NCBI RefSeq assembly: GCF_035325925.1
Contig: NZ_DAOKZA010000009.1
Coordinates: forward strand, 38,753 to 102,752
Reading direction: 5' to 3'
Source: Calidifontimicrobium sp035325925
GTDB taxonomy: Bacteria; Pseudomonadota; Gammaproteobacteria; Burkholderiales; Burkholderiaceae_C
DNA length: 64,000 bases
Every line of letters begins with the position of its first letter. The stretch's first letter is position 1. A program made the translations under genes and the position numbers. Of this stretch, positions 10,393 through 21,284 are shown piece after piece. The notes beneath the pieces are model-generated. The model made no database searches and was not told where the DNA came from. It saw only the letters and a list, made by a program, of their open reading frames with translations.

Positions 10393-11592
10393 GTGGTCTT
10401 GAACGCCGCCCGGCGCCGCCGCGTCGCGCTGGCCGCGGTGACACTCGGTGCGGCGGCGCTGCACCTGGGGCTGCTGCGCGGCGTCGTACCGGCACCGGCA
10501 CCGGCACCGGCACCGGCGCCGGCGTGGCGACTCGCGTCCGCCGTCGAGGTGCGCTCGCTGCTGTCGGCGCCGATCGACGCCGACGCCACCGCACCCGACG
10601 CGCCCGGCGCCGCCGACCCCCCCGCGGCCCCGCCGCCGCGCGCCGCCGCGGCGCGCCCCGCCGTGCCGCCGCCGCGGGCGCGCGCGGCGCAGCCGCCCGC
10701 CGCGCCGCGGCGCGTCGCCACGCCGGCCGACGCCGCAACGGTCGGACTCGACGCGCCGCAGTCCGCCGTGCACGCCGAGCCAGTGGCGGTGCCGGCCGCG
10801 CCCGACCCCGCGGAGACGGCACCGGCTGCCGCCGCGCCCGACGCGTCGGCCACCGCGACCGCGCCCGACACCGTGCTCGCCGCCGTGACGCCGGCCGCGG
10901 CCGCCCCGGCGGCGGCCGAGCCTGCGCCGGTCTACGCGACGCGGCTTCCGCCGTCGTTCCAGTGGCGCTACGCGCTGCGCCGCGGCATCCTGTCCGGCAA
11001 GGGCGCGCTCGCCTTCCAGCGCGACGCGCAGCGTTACACGCTGACGCTCGAAGGCAGCGTCGGCGGCCTGCCGCTGCTCGAGTGGAACAGCCAGGGCGGC
11101 TTCGACGACGCCGGCATCGCACCCGATCGCTTCGTGATCCGGCAGGTCGGGCGCAGCGCCCGCGCGGCGAACTTCCAGCGCGCCGCCGGCAAGATCAGCT
11201 ACTCGGCGGTCGAGACGCAGCACCCGCTGCCGGCGGGCGCGCAGGACCGGCTGAGCTGGGTCGTGCAGATCGCCGGCGTCGTCGCCGCGGCACCCGAGCG
11301 CCACGCACGCGCCGGCGCACAGGTCGTGCTGATGGTCAGCGGCGTGCGCGGCGACCTCGCGCCGTGGACCTTCGTCTCGCAGGGACTGCGCCGCGTGCAG
11401 ACCGCCGACGGCGAGGTCGACGCGGTCGAGCTGCGCCGCGAGGCGCGCCACGCGTTCGACACGCGCGGCGAGGTCTGGCTCGACCCTCAGCGCCACCACC
11501 TGCCGGTGCGGCTGGTGCTGAGCACGATCGGGCGCCAGGGCGAGGTGACCGACGCGCTGACGCTGGACCTCGAGTCGACCGCGCCGCGCTGA
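10393..11592 (+). CDS. DUF3108 domain protein
   Basis: 399 residues, with a likely GTG start. A short basic N-terminus and hydrophobic helix (about 10-30) suggest membrane anchoring or export. A long Pro/Ala-rich low-complexity stretch (~30-185) follows, then a conserved C-terminal domain (~190-395) matching DUF3108 (FQWRYALRRGILSGKGAL ... EVWLDPQRHHLPVRLVLS). Function is unknown; family members are periplasmic or envelope proteins of Betaproteobacteria. The disordered linker would let the domain reach across the periplasm. It is divergent from the FAH-family gene. The exact start is uncertain because the early region is not conserved; a TTG nine bases later is an alternative. Confidence 0.8.
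   Translation: MVLNAARRRRVALAAVTLGAAALHLGLLRGVVPAPAPAPAPAPAWRLASAVEVRSLLSAPIDADATAPDAPGAADPPAAPPPRAAAARPAVPPPRARAAQPPAAPRRVATPADAATVGLDAPQSAVHAEPVAVPAAPDPAETAPAAAAPDASATATAPDTVLAAVTPAAAAPAAAEPAPVYATRLPPSFQWRYALRRGILSGKGALAFQRDAQRYTLTLEGSVGGLPLLEWNSQGGFDDAGIAPDRFVIRQVGRSARAANFQRAAGKISYSAVETQHPLPAGAQDRLSWVVQIAGVVAAAPERHARAGAQVVLMVSGVRGDLAPWTFVSQGLRRVQTADGEVDAVELRREARHAFDTRGEVWLDPQRHHLPVRLVLSTIGRQGEVTDALTLDLESTAPR
10489..10524 (+). repeat. Tandem CCGGCA hexamer repeat inside the DUF3108 gene
   Basis: Four perfect CCGGCA copies followed by two CCGGCG copies, in frame, encoding alternating Pro and Ala just after the N-terminal hydrophobic helix. Copy-number change would lengthen or shorten the linker without shifting the frame. 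Confidence 0.85.
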
Positions 11593-11673
11593 GACCCGCG
11601 CCCGCCGCCGAGCGGGCTTGATTCCCGCGCCGGCGGCCGCATCTGGGTTGCGAAGGGTTCAGGAAGGCCCGCC

Positions 11674-11946
11674 ATGCAGATGCTCTACAACTCGGACCAG
11701 TTCGCCGTCGTGCAGTTCGACGTGCCGGCCGCCAGCGACGACGCGTCCGGCGGCGCGCCCGCGCGCGGCGGTTACGAGATCGTCGACAAGCTCGCGCGGC
11801 GCGAGATCTTCATCGACGGCGTGCTGGCGCAGCGTTTCCGCGCCGGCGTCGACGCGCTGATCGAACGCGAGCCGTCGGTCGAGGCGATCGACGACTTCAT
11901 CGCCGGCTACACCCAGCTCGCGCAGCAGCCGGTCGTGCTGCACTGA
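11674..11946 (+). CDS. DUF3567 family protein
   Basis: 90 residues. The sequence (MQMLYNSDQFAVVQFDV ... GGYEIVDKLARREIFIDGVLAQRFRAGVDALI) matches the DUF3567 family, a small cytoplasmic protein almost confined to Burkholderiales. The function is unknown. There is no signal peptide or membrane helix. The ATG chosen begins the conserved block. It stands alone between the DUF3108 gene (81 bp upstream) and the GGDEF/EAL gene (129 bp downstream), all on the same strand. The gene is useful mainly as a taxonomic marker. Confidence 0.88.
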   Translation: MQMLYNSDQFAVVQFDVPAASDDASGGAPARGGYEIVDKLARREIFIDGVLAQRFRAGVDALIEREPSVEAIDDFIAGYTQLAQQPVVLH

Positions 11947-12075
11947 CTCGGGGCAGGGCCGCCACGGCCGCGCGCCTGGCGACGCCCCGCGGCGTGCCGG
12001 CGGCGCGTGACGGGGTTCACGACCCGCGGGCCGTGACGCTCAACGCCCCCGCGCCACCGCCGATACCGCAGCGAT

Positions 12076-13593
12076 ATGGCTGCGTGGTCCGGCTCGATCC
12101 ACCTGCAGACCGGCGACGCGCTGACCATCGGCGCGCTGCTGGTCGCCGCGCTGTTGGTGCTGGTGCTGGTCACGCTCGTGCGCGACCGCCGCCGCGCGCG
12201 CCAGACGGCGTCGCTGGCCGCGTCGCTGCAGGACGCCAACGACGAGCTGCACAAGCTCGCCTACCGCGACGCGCTGACCGACCTGGCGAACCGCGTGCAG
12301 TTCGACACGCTGCTCGACCGCGCGGTGCGCCGCTGCGACGACCACGGTGGCGCGCTGGCGGTGCTGCTCGTCGACCTCGACGCGTTCAAGCCGGTCAACG
12401 ACACCTTCGGCCACGCCTGCGGCGACGAGGTGCTGCGCGAAGTCGCGCGCCGGCTGGGGGCCGCCGGCGGTGCGGCAGTCGGCGCGGCGCGCGTCGGCGG
12501 CGACGAGTTCCTGCTGCTCGTCGACGGCGACCGCGACGCCGCCGCCGCGCTGGCGCAGCGCGTGCTCGGCGCGCTGGTCGCGCCGATCGCCGCGGCCGGC
12601 CGCGAGGTGCACGTGTCGTGCTCGATCGGCATCGCGCTGTACCCGGTGCACGGCTCGCGCCCGACGCTGCTGGCACGCGCCGACGCGGCGATGTTCGCCG
12701 CCAAGCGTTCGGGCGGCGCGACCTACGCGATCTTCGAGCCGTCGATGGAGCCCGACATCCGCGGCCACCTCGACCTCGCGCGCGACCTGCGCCGCGCGAT
12801 CGACGCCGGCCAGCTCGAGCTGCTGTACCAGCCGAAGATCGACGCGCGCAGCGGCCAGGTCACGGCCGCGGAGGCGCTGCTGCGCTGGCACCACCCGCAG
12901 CGCGGGCTGGTCAGCCCGACGGTGTTCGTGCCGATCGCCGAACGCCACGGGCTGATCGCCGCGCTCGGCCACTGGGTCATCGAGGACGCCTGTCGACAGG
13001 CGCGCGCCTGGCGCGACGCCGGGCTGCGCATGCGCGTGGCGATCAACCTGTCGGCGTACCAGCTGCGCCGCGAGGACCTGGTCGACAAGCTGCTCGACGC
13101 GCTGTCGCGCCACGGCGTGCGCCCGGCGCAGTTCACCTGCGAGATCACCGAGTCGGTGGCGATGGAGGACACGCTGGTCACCAAGCGCGCCTTCGAGCGC
13201 CTCGGCGCGGCCGGCATGCACGTGTCGATCGACGACTTCGGCACCGGCTACTCGAGCCTCGCGTACCTGCGCCAGCTGCCGGTGCAGGAGCTGAAGATCG
13301 ACCGCAGCTTCGTCACCGACCTCGCGACCAGCGAGGACGCGCGTGCGATCGTCGAGGCGGTGCTGCGCATGGCGCATGCGCTCGGGCTGAAGGTCGTCGC
13401 CGAGGGTGTCGAGACGCCGCAGCAGCGCGACCTGCTGGTGGCGCTGGGCTGCGACGAGCTGCAGGGCTACCTGTTCGCCAAGCCGATGCCGGCGCGCGCG
13501 CTGACGCTGTGGGCCACCGACGACGGCCCGCTGCCGGCGCCGATCGACTTCCGCGCGTCGCTGTACGCCGAGACGGCGCCGGCGCCGCTTTAG
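12076..13593 (+). CDS. Membrane-anchored GGDEF-EAL cyclic-di-GMP enzyme
   Basis: 505 residues. A single N-terminal membrane helix (~16-36), a short linker, a GGDEF domain (~55-215) and an EAL domain (~235-485). The diguanylate cyclase signature is intact (VGGDEFLL), and the phosphodiesterase motifs are too (AEALLRW, INLSAYQL, ITES, DDFGTGYSSL, KIDRSFV, VVAEGVET), so both activities are possible; which dominates cannot be read from sequence. There is no PAS or other sensory domain, and the periplasmic part is too short to sense much, so regulation probably comes from interaction or localisation. It is followed 93 bp later by metH part 1 on the same strand. Confidence 0.92.
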   Translation: MAAWSGSIHLQTGDALTIGALLVAALLVLVLVTLVRDRRRARQTASLAASLQDANDELHKLAYRDALTDLANRVQFDTLLDRAVRRCDDHGGALAVLLVDLDAFKPVNDTFGHACGDEVLREVARRLGAAGGAAVGAARVGGDEFLLLVDGDRDAAAALAQRVLGALVAPIAAAGREVHVSCSIGIALYPVHGSRPTLLARADAAMFAAKRSGGATYAIFEPSMEPDIRGHLDLARDLRRAIDAGQLELLYQPKIDARSGQVTAAEALLRWHHPQRGLVSPTVFVPIAERHGLIAALGHWVIEDACRQARAWRDAGLRMRVAINLSAYQLRREDLVDKLLDALSRHGVRPAQFTCEITESVAMEDTLVTKRAFERLGAAGMHVSIDDFGTGYSSLAYLRQLPVQELKIDRSFVTDLATSEDARAIVEAVLRMAHALGLKVVAEGVETPQQRDLLVALGCDELQGYLFAKPMPARALTLWATDDGPLPAPIDFRASLYAETAPAPL

Positions 13594-13674
13594 CACACCG
13601 CCGCGTCGCGGCAGGCGGCGATCGTTGCCGGGAACCGCGCCGGACTCCCTGCGGTCACGGCGCACGGCCCTTCC

Positions 13675-13680
13675 TACAAT
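13675..13680 (+). promoter_or_regulatory. Candidate -10 box of metH part 1 (possibly leaderless transcript)
   Basis: TACAAT lies six bases before the ATG at 13687. If used, transcription would start at or within a base or two of the start codon, giving a leaderless mRNA. No clear -35 is seen at 16-18 bp. Confidence 0.4.
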
Positions 13681-13686
13681 CTCGCG

Positions 13687-14745
13687 ATGCAAGCCGTCGA
13701 CTACACCCGCGCGCGGGCGCTGCCCGCGCTGCTCGCGCAGCGCATCGTCGTCATCGACGGCGCGATGGGCACGATGCTGCAGCGCCACGCGCTCGGCGAG
13801 ACCGAGTTCCGCGGCGAGCGCTTCGCCGATCACCCGAAGGACCTGAGGGGCAACAACGATCTGCTGGTGCTCACGCGGCCCGCGCTGGTGCGCGAGATCC
13901 ACGACGCCTACCTGGGCGCCGGCGCCGACATCATCGAGACCAACACCTTCGGCGCCACCGCGGTCGCGCAGGCCGACTACGCGCTGGCGCACGTCGCACG
14001 CGAGATGAACGTCGCCGCCGCGCGGCTGGCGCGCGCCGCCGCCGACGCGGCGGCCACGCCCGACGCGCCCCGCTTCGTCGCCGGCGCCCTGGGGCCGACG
14101 CCGAAGACCGCGAGCATCAGCCCCGACGTCAACGACCCCGGCGCGCGCAACGTCACGTTCGACGAACTGCGCGCCGCCTACCGCGAGCAGGCCGAGGGCC
14201 TGCTCGAAGGCGGCGTCGACCTGTTCCTGATCGAGACGATCTTCGACACGCTCAACGCCAAGGCGGCGATCTTCGCGCTCGACGAGCTGATGCACGACAC
14301 CGGCGAGCGCCTGCCGGTGATCGTCTCGGGCACGGTGACCGACGCGTCGGGGCGCATCCTGTCGGGGCAGACGGTCGGCGCGTTCTGGCACTCGGTGCGC
14401 CACGCGCGCCCGCTGGCCGTCGGCCTGAACTGCGCACTCGGCGCGGCGCTGATGCGCCCGTACATCGAGGAGCTCGCGAAGATCGCCGGCGACACCTGGA
14501 TCAGCTGCTACCCCAACGCCGGCCTGCCCAACCCGATGAGCGAGACCGGCTTCGACGAGACCCCCGAGGTCACCGCCGCGCTGATGGAGGACTTCGCGAA
14601 GAGCGGCTTCCTGAACATCGCCGGCGGCTGCTGCGGCACGACGCCCGAGCACATCGCGGCGATCCGCGCGAAGGTCGGCACCTACCGCCCGCGCGCGCGC
14701 CGCGACCCGCTGTTCACGGCGCTGCTCGATCCGGCGCAGGCCTGA
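13687..14745 (+). CDS. metH: Methionine synthase, homocysteine-binding part (split MetH, N-terminal module)
   Basis: 352 residues covering only the homocysteine S-methyltransferase module of cobalamin-dependent methionine synthase. DGAMGTMLQRH opens the barrel; the zinc ligands are visible as Cys249 (GLNCALG) and Cys315/Cys316 (GGCCGTT). The folate, cobalamin and activation modules are in a separate gene starting at 15556. Many Burkholderiales encode MetH this way, and the two polypeptides must meet for homocysteine to receive the methyl group from methylcobalamin. Between the halves lies a lipoprotein gene on the opposite strand, whose 3' end overlaps this one by 32 bp, so the halves are not a simple operon. 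No riboswitch is visible before this half. Confidence 0.93.
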   Translation: MQAVDYTRARALPALLAQRIVVIDGAMGTMLQRHALGETEFRGERFADHPKDLRGNNDLLVLTRPALVREIHDAYLGAGADIIETNTFGATAVAQADYALAHVAREMNVAAARLARAAADAAATPDAPRFVAGALGPTPKTASISPDVNDPGARNVTFDELRAAYREQAEGLLEGGVDLFLIETIFDTLNAKAAIFALDELMHDTGERLPVIVSGTVTDASGRILSGQTVGAFWHSVRHARPLAVGLNCALGAALMRPYIEELAKIAGDTWISCYPNAGLPNPMSETGFDETPEVTAALMEDFAKSGFLNIAGGCCGTTPEHIAAIRAKVGTYRPRARRDPLFTALLDPAQA

Positions 14746-15307
14746 GCGCCGGCAGCTCCAGCTTCACGCGCAGCCACGCCGGCTGCGACGCCGCGACGCT
14801 GGTGATGCGCGTCGGCGCCACGCCGCGGCGCACCAGGTGCACGCGCACCTGCGCCGCGCGGCGGTCGGCGAGCACGACGCCGGCGCCGGCGTCGCTGGGC
14901 GCGCGCACCACGGCGCGCGCCGACGGCAAGCGCTGCAGGCTGGCGGCGACGCGGTCGAGCACCGCCGCCAGCGCCGGACGCGGCGCGGCCTCGCCGGGGT
15001 CGAAGCCGTGCGCCGTCGGCACCTCGACCCACAGCGCGCGGTCGTCGTCGAGCACGACGACCACCGGCGTGCCGCGCAGCGCCTGCGCCAGCGCGCGCTG
15101 CTCGCGCTCGAGCGACCACGCCGGCGCCGGGGCGCGGCGCGGCGCGGCCGGCGCCGGCGCGGCGACCTCGGGCGGCGGCACGCCGCGCGGCGGCGTGCCG
15201 GCACAGCCGGCCAGCCCCAGCGCCGAGGCGAGCGCGAGTCCGACGCACGCCACCGCGGCGGCGCGGTCGCTGCGAACGCGGGACGTCGGCGACGGCATGC
15301 GAAGCAT
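14714..15307 (-). CDS. Putative lipoprotein between the two metH genes
   Basis: 197 residues. The N-terminus has a basic region, a hydrophobic stretch and a lipobox LGLAGC with Cys35, indicating signal peptidase II processing and lipid anchoring. A Pro/Ala-rich linker (~36-65) follows, then a domain of about 125 residues with alternating beta/alpha character (VVVVLDDDRALWVEVP ... AVVRAPSDAGAGVVLADRRAAQVRVHLV), vaguely like the OmpA C-terminal peptidoglycan-binding fold. I do not recognise a family with certainty. The gene is transcribed against both metH halves and overlaps the end of the first by 32 bp. The start could be the ATG at 15307 or one nine bases later. Confidence 0.65.
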   Translation of the reverse strand: MLRMPSPTSRVRSDRAAAVACVGLALASALGLAGCAGTPPRGVPPPEVAAPAPAAPRRAPAPAWSLEREQRALAQALRGTPVVVVLDDDRALWVEVPTAHGFDPGEAAPRPALAAVLDRVAASLQRLPSARAVVRAPSDAGAGVVLADRRAAQVRVHLVRRGVAPTRITSVAASQPAWLRVKLELPALRPAPDRAAP

Positions 15308-15390
15308 TGGACCGCGCCGCGCGCGCCGCCGCAGCCGGGCAAACGCGTCGATTCGTAACCGCCGCCGGCGCCCGGGTCGCCGCGCGGGCC

Positions 15391-15396
15391 TAGAAT
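15391..15396 (+). promoter_or_regulatory. -10 box for the SAH riboswitch/metH part 2 transcript
   Basis: TAGAAT ends about 10 bases before the first base-paired element of the riboswitch, exactly where a transcript carrying the aptamer should begin. The -35 region is not obvious. Confidence 0.5.
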
Positions 15397-15404
15397 CCGC
15401 CCCG

Positions 15405-15502
15405 CATCCCGAGGAGCGTTGCAACGCCGGCCGGCCACGGCCCCGGCGCCAGGCTCGGGAACCCCGGCGCGGCTGGCGCACCGGATGGCAACGGCGCTCG
15501 CC
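15405..15502 (+). ncRNA. S-adenosylhomocysteine (SAH) riboswitch
   Basis: The segment contains the conserved SAH aptamer blocks in order: CCCGAGGAGCG, TGCAACG, CCAGGCTCGG and AACGGCGCTCGCC. CCCGAG (15408-15413) pairs with CTCGGG (15454-15459) to close P1, and the GAGCG of the first block can pair with CGCTC (15495-15499) to form the expected pseudoknot. SAH riboswitches precede ahcY or metH in beta- and gammaproteobacteria and switch genes on when SAH accumulates. Here it lies ~55 bp before the start codon of the folate/cobalamin half of MetH, so SAH build-up would raise methionine synthase and drain homocysteine. Confidence 0.92.
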
Positions 15503-15555
15503 CACCGTTGAAGCTGGCGGTCGCGGCGAGACCGCCGCGGCGCCGGCCCCCGCCG

Positions 15556-18336
<2,781 letters not shown>

Positions 18337-18375
18337 CCGCGCCGCTGCGCGACGGCCCGACCGCCTGCGCGGCGC

Positions 18376-19902
18376 TCAGGCGCCGGGCAGGCCGCGCCGG
18401 TACTGCATCGCCTCGCCGAGGTGGGCCATGCCGAGCCGGTCGACGCCGGCGAGATCGGCGATGCTTCGCGCGACCTTCAGCACGCGGTGCAGGCTGCGCC
18501 CCGACCAGCCCAGCCGCTGCGCCGCCTGCTGCACGAAGCGCTGCGCGGCGTCGTCGAGCGCGCAGTGCACGTCGAGGTCGGCCGCGTCGAGCAGCGCGTT
18601 GACCTTGCCCTGTCTCGCGAGCGAGCGCTCACGTGCAGTCGCCACGCGCGCGGCGACGACGGCGCTCGGATCGCCCTGCGGCAGCGACAGCAGCTCCGCC
18701 GGCGCCACCGCACCGACCTCGACCTGCAGGTCGATGCGGTCGAGCAGCGGCCCCGACAGCCGGCCCTGGTAGCGCGCCACCGCCTCGGGCGTGCAGCGGC
18801 ACGCCCGCCCGGTGGCGACCCCTGCGCCGAGCCAGCCGCAGGGGCAGGGGTTCATCGCAGCGACGAGCTGGAAGCGCGCCGGAAAGCTCGCCTGGCGGGC
18901 CGCGCGCGACACGGTGATGCGGCCGGCCTCGAGCGGCTCGCGCAGCGCCTCGAGGCTCGCGCGGCCGAACTCGACCAACTCGTCGAGGAACAGCACGCCG
19001 CCGTGCGCCAGCGAGATCTCGCCGGGCCGCGGCGGCGAGCCGCCGCCGACCAGCGCCACCGCGCTGGCCGAATGGTGCGGCGCGCGCAGCGGGCGTCGGC
19101 GCCACCGGCGCGCGTCGAACCCCTCGGCGCCCAGCCCCTGCAGTGCGGCACTGGCCAGCGCCTCGTCGTCGTCCATCGGCGGCAGCAGCCCCGGCAGTCG
19201 CATCGCGAGCATCGACTTGCCGCTGCCCGGCGGGCCCACCATCAGCAGGCTGTGGCCGCCGGCGGCGGCGATCTCGAGCGCGCGCTTGGCCGCCGTCTGG
19301 CCGCGCACGTCGCGCAGGTCGGGGCCGGGCGAGGGCGCCTCGCGCGCCGGCGCGACCGCCTGCGGCAGCGGCGTCGCCGCGTCGCCCGGCTGCAGCGCGC
19401 GCACCACGTCGAGCAGGTGCGCAGCGGCGCGCACGTCGACACCCTCGACCAGCGCCGCCTGCGCCGCGCTCGCCGCCGGCAGCACCAGCGCCCGCCCGGC
19501 GCCGGCGCGCCGGTGCGCCAGGGCCAGCGCGACCGCACCGCGCACCGGGCGCAGTTCGCCGGCCAGTGACAGTTCACCGGCGAACTCGGCGCCGGCGAGC
19601 CGCTTGGCGTCGACCTGCCCGGCCGCGGCGAGGATGCCCAGCGCGATCGGCAGGTCGAAGCGCCCCGACTCCTTCGGCAGGTCGGCCGGCGCCAGGTTCA
19701 CCGTGATGCGCTTGTTGTGCGGGAACCCCAGGCCGGCGTGCGCCAGCGCGGCGCGCACGCGCTCGCGCGATTCCTTGACCTCGGTGTCGGCCAGGCCGAC
19801 CAGCGTGAAGCTCGGCAGCCCGTTGGCCAGGTGCACCTCGACGCGCACCTCGGGTGCGTCGAGCCCGACGAGCGAGCGGCTGTGCACGACGGCAAGCGAC
19901 AT
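18376..19902 (-). CDS. comM: ComM/YifB family Mg-chelatase-like AAA+ ATPase
   Basis: 508 residues, the usual family length. The N-terminal ~170 residues are the ChlI-like/Lon-protease-like fold (VEVHLANGLPSFTLVGLADTEVKESRERVRAAL). A Mg-chelatase type AAA+ core follows, with Walker A GPPGSGKS, Walker B GGVLFLDEL, the zinc-like AMNPCPCGW segment and a C-terminal winged-helix region ending QYRRGL. ComM is a hexameric helicase that promotes branch migration during natural transformation in Vibrio and Haemophilus, and it is widely conserved. The start ATG gives MSLAVVHSRSLVGL, the standard N-terminus. It is divergent from the nitrogen operon with ~290 bp between. Confidence 0.93.
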   Translation of the reverse strand: MSLAVVHSRSLVGLDAPEVRVEVHLANGLPSFTLVGLADTEVKESRERVRAALAHAGLGFPHNKRITVNLAPADLPKESGRFDLPIALGILAAAGQVDAKRLAGAEFAGELSLAGELRPVRGAVALALAHRRAGAGRALVLPAASAAQAALVEGVDVRAAAHLLDVVRALQPGDAATPLPQAVAPAREAPSPGPDLRDVRGQTAAKRALEIAAAGGHSLLMVGPPGSGKSMLAMRLPGLLPPMDDDEALASAALQGLGAEGFDARRWRRRPLRAPHHSASAVALVGGGSPPRPGEISLAHGGVLFLDELVEFGRASLEALREPLEAGRITVSRAARQASFPARFQLVAAMNPCPCGWLGAGVATGRACRCTPEAVARYQGRLSGPLLDRIDLQVEVGAVAPAELLSLPQGDPSAVVAARVATARERSLARQGKVNALLDAADLDVHCALDDAAQRFVQQAAQRLGWSGRSLHRVLKVARSIADLAGVDRLGMAHLGEAMQYRRGLPGA

Positions 19903-20043
19903 GGCGGCGGCGTCCCCGGCAGCGCTGCCCGCGGCCCCATGCCGCGGGCAGCGCCGCCGCCATTGTGGGCGGCGCGCCCGGCACGCCCGACTCCCCCATC
20001 GGGGCCGGTTCGGCACGCACCAGCGGCGTGCCCGAAGGCGCGG

Positions 20044-20060
20044 TGCACCGCCTCGGTGCA
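20044..20060 (+). promoter_or_regulatory. NtrC-type enhancer site
   Basis: TGCACC-N5-GGTGCA, a perfect dyad matching the NtrC consensus, sits about 65-80 bp upstream of a sigma-54 promoter, the usual enhancer distance. It is embedded in two direct GGTGCACC octamers (20042-20049 and 20055-20062). Confidence 0.75.
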
Positions 20061-20124
20061 CCAACGGCGGGCGCCGTCGCGCGTTGCTGCCCCTGCCGCG
20101 CTGCAGCGACCGGCACGACAGAGG

Positions 20125-20140
20125 TGGCACGGAAGCTGCA
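20125..20140 (+). promoter_or_regulatory. Sigma-54 (RpoN) promoter of the torF-glnK-amtB operon
   Basis: TGGCACGGAAGCTGCA carries the invariant GG at -24 and GC at -12 with the correct 10-bp spacing; only one base of the consensus (CTGCA for TTGCA) differs. Together with the upstream NtrC site it predicts nitrogen-limitation control of the three genes downstream. The transcription start should be near 20152, leaving a ~40-nt leader. Confidence 0.8.
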
Positions 20141-20191
20141 GGTGCGTTGTCGTCTTCCCGTCAACCCCCTCACCAGAAGCGGAGTCTGCAC

Positions 20192-20881
20192 ATGAAAAAG
20201 CCCCTCGTGGCCCTGGCCGCCCTCGCCGTCGTCGGCGCCGCGCACGCCCAACTCTCGGCCAACGTCGCGCTGACCAGCAACTACAAGTTCCGCGGCCAGG
20301 ACCAGAGCGACAACCGCCCGGCGATCCAGGGCGGCTTCGACTGGACCTCCGGCGGCTTCTACGCCGGCAACTGGAACTCGAGCATCGGCTTCACCGACGC
20401 CGGCATCGAGTCCGACCTGTACGGCGGCTACCGCGGCGAGGCCGGCGGCGTGGCCTACGACGTCGGCGTGATCGGCTACCTGTATCCGAGCTTCGGCGAC
20501 GGCAACACCGTCGAGGTGTACGGCGGCATCACGATCGGCATGTTCACCGCGAAGTACGCGCACACCGTCAGCAAGGGCTACTTCGGGCTGGCCGGCGATC
20601 AGGAGGGGCGCGGCACCGGCTACCTGTCGCTCGCCGCCGCGGTGCCGGTCAGCGACGCGGTGACGCTCGACCTCGGCGTCGGCTACACGCGCCTGTCCAG
20701 CGACCTGAAGGACGCGATCGGGCTGCCGAGCTTTTACGACTACAAGCTCGGCGCCTCGATGATGCTGCCCGGAGACTTCAAGCTCGGCGCCGCGTTCGTC
20801 GGCGCCACCAAGGACGGCGCGAACCAGTGGGGCGACGTGAACAAGGCGCGCTTCATCGTGACGCTGAGCAAGTCGCTCTGA
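20192..20881 (+). CDS. TorF family putative outer-membrane protein (Gcw_chp, TIGR02001)
   Basis: 229 residues. A cleavable signal peptide (1-19, ending AAHAQ) precedes a region rich in alternating aromatic/glycine beta-strands (VALTSNYKFRGQDQSDNRPAIQGGFDW) ending with a hydrophobic C-terminal strand (ARFIVTLSKSL) as in outer-membrane beta-barrels. This matches the TIGR02001/TorF group of putative porins. In Betaproteobacteria such a gene commonly precedes glnK-amtB, suggesting a role in uptake of nitrogen compounds across the outer membrane, though no substrate has been shown here. It sits behind a sigma-54 promoter and NtrC site and is followed 38 bp later by glnK. Confidence 0.85.
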   Translation: MKKPLVALAALAVVGAAHAQLSANVALTSNYKFRGQDQSDNRPAIQGGFDWTSGGFYAGNWNSSIGFTDAGIESDLYGGYRGEAGGVAYDVGVIGYLYPSFGDGNTVEVYGGITIGMFTAKYAHTVSKGYFGLAGDQEGRGTGYLSLAAAVPVSDAVTLDLGVGYTRLSSDLKDAIGLPSFYDYKLGASMMLPGDFKLGAAFVGATKDGANQWGDVNKARFIVTLSKSL

Positions 20882-20919
20882 GCGCGCCGCCCCTTCACGA
20901 AACCCCGAAAGGAGCAACC

Positions 20920-21258
20920 ATGAAGATGGTGACCGCCGTCGTCAAGCCATTCAAGCTCGACGAAGTACGCGAGGCCCTCAGCGCGATCGGCGTGCAGGGC
21001 ATCACGGTGACCGAGGTCAAGGGCTTCGGCCGCCAGAAGGGCCACACCGAGCTGTACCGCGGCGCGGAGTACGTGGTCGACTTCCTGCCCAAGGTGAAGA
21101 TCGAGGCCGCGGTCGAGGACACGCTCGTCGAGCGCGTGATCGAGGCAATCGAGTCGTCGGCTCGCACCGGCAAGATCGGCGACGGCAAGATCTTCGTGGC
21201 TGCGCTCGAGCAGGTGGTGCGCATCCGCACCGGCGAGACCGGCAAGGACGCGCTGTGA
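20920..21258 (+). CDS. glnK: PII nitrogen regulatory protein GlnK
   Basis: 112 residues, the canonical PII length. The T-loop carries the uridylylation site Tyr51 (HTELYRGAEY), and the C-terminal signature GKIGDGKIFV is intact. PII proteins trimerise, sense 2-oxoglutarate and ATP/ADP and, when deuridylylated, plug the AmtB channel. Its position directly before amtB supports GlnK rather than GlnB. A good ribosome-binding site (AAAGGAG) lies seven bases before the ATG. The amtB start is 26 bp after its stop. It is expected to be expressed with torF and amtB under nitrogen limitation. Confidence 0.96.
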   Translation: MKMVTAVVKPFKLDEVREALSAIGVQGITVTEVKGFGRQKGHTELYRGAEYVVDFLPKVKIEAAVEDTLVERVIEAIESSARTGKIGDGKIFVAALEQVVRIRTGETGKDAL

Positions 21259-21284
21259 GCGGCACAACCCACCGAGACATCCCC

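Noticed and set aside
6545..11122. A ~1500-codon minus-strand open frame
   Set aside because: It overlaps fadD, the aspartic protease and the FAH gene out of frame and contains no domain sequence of its own.
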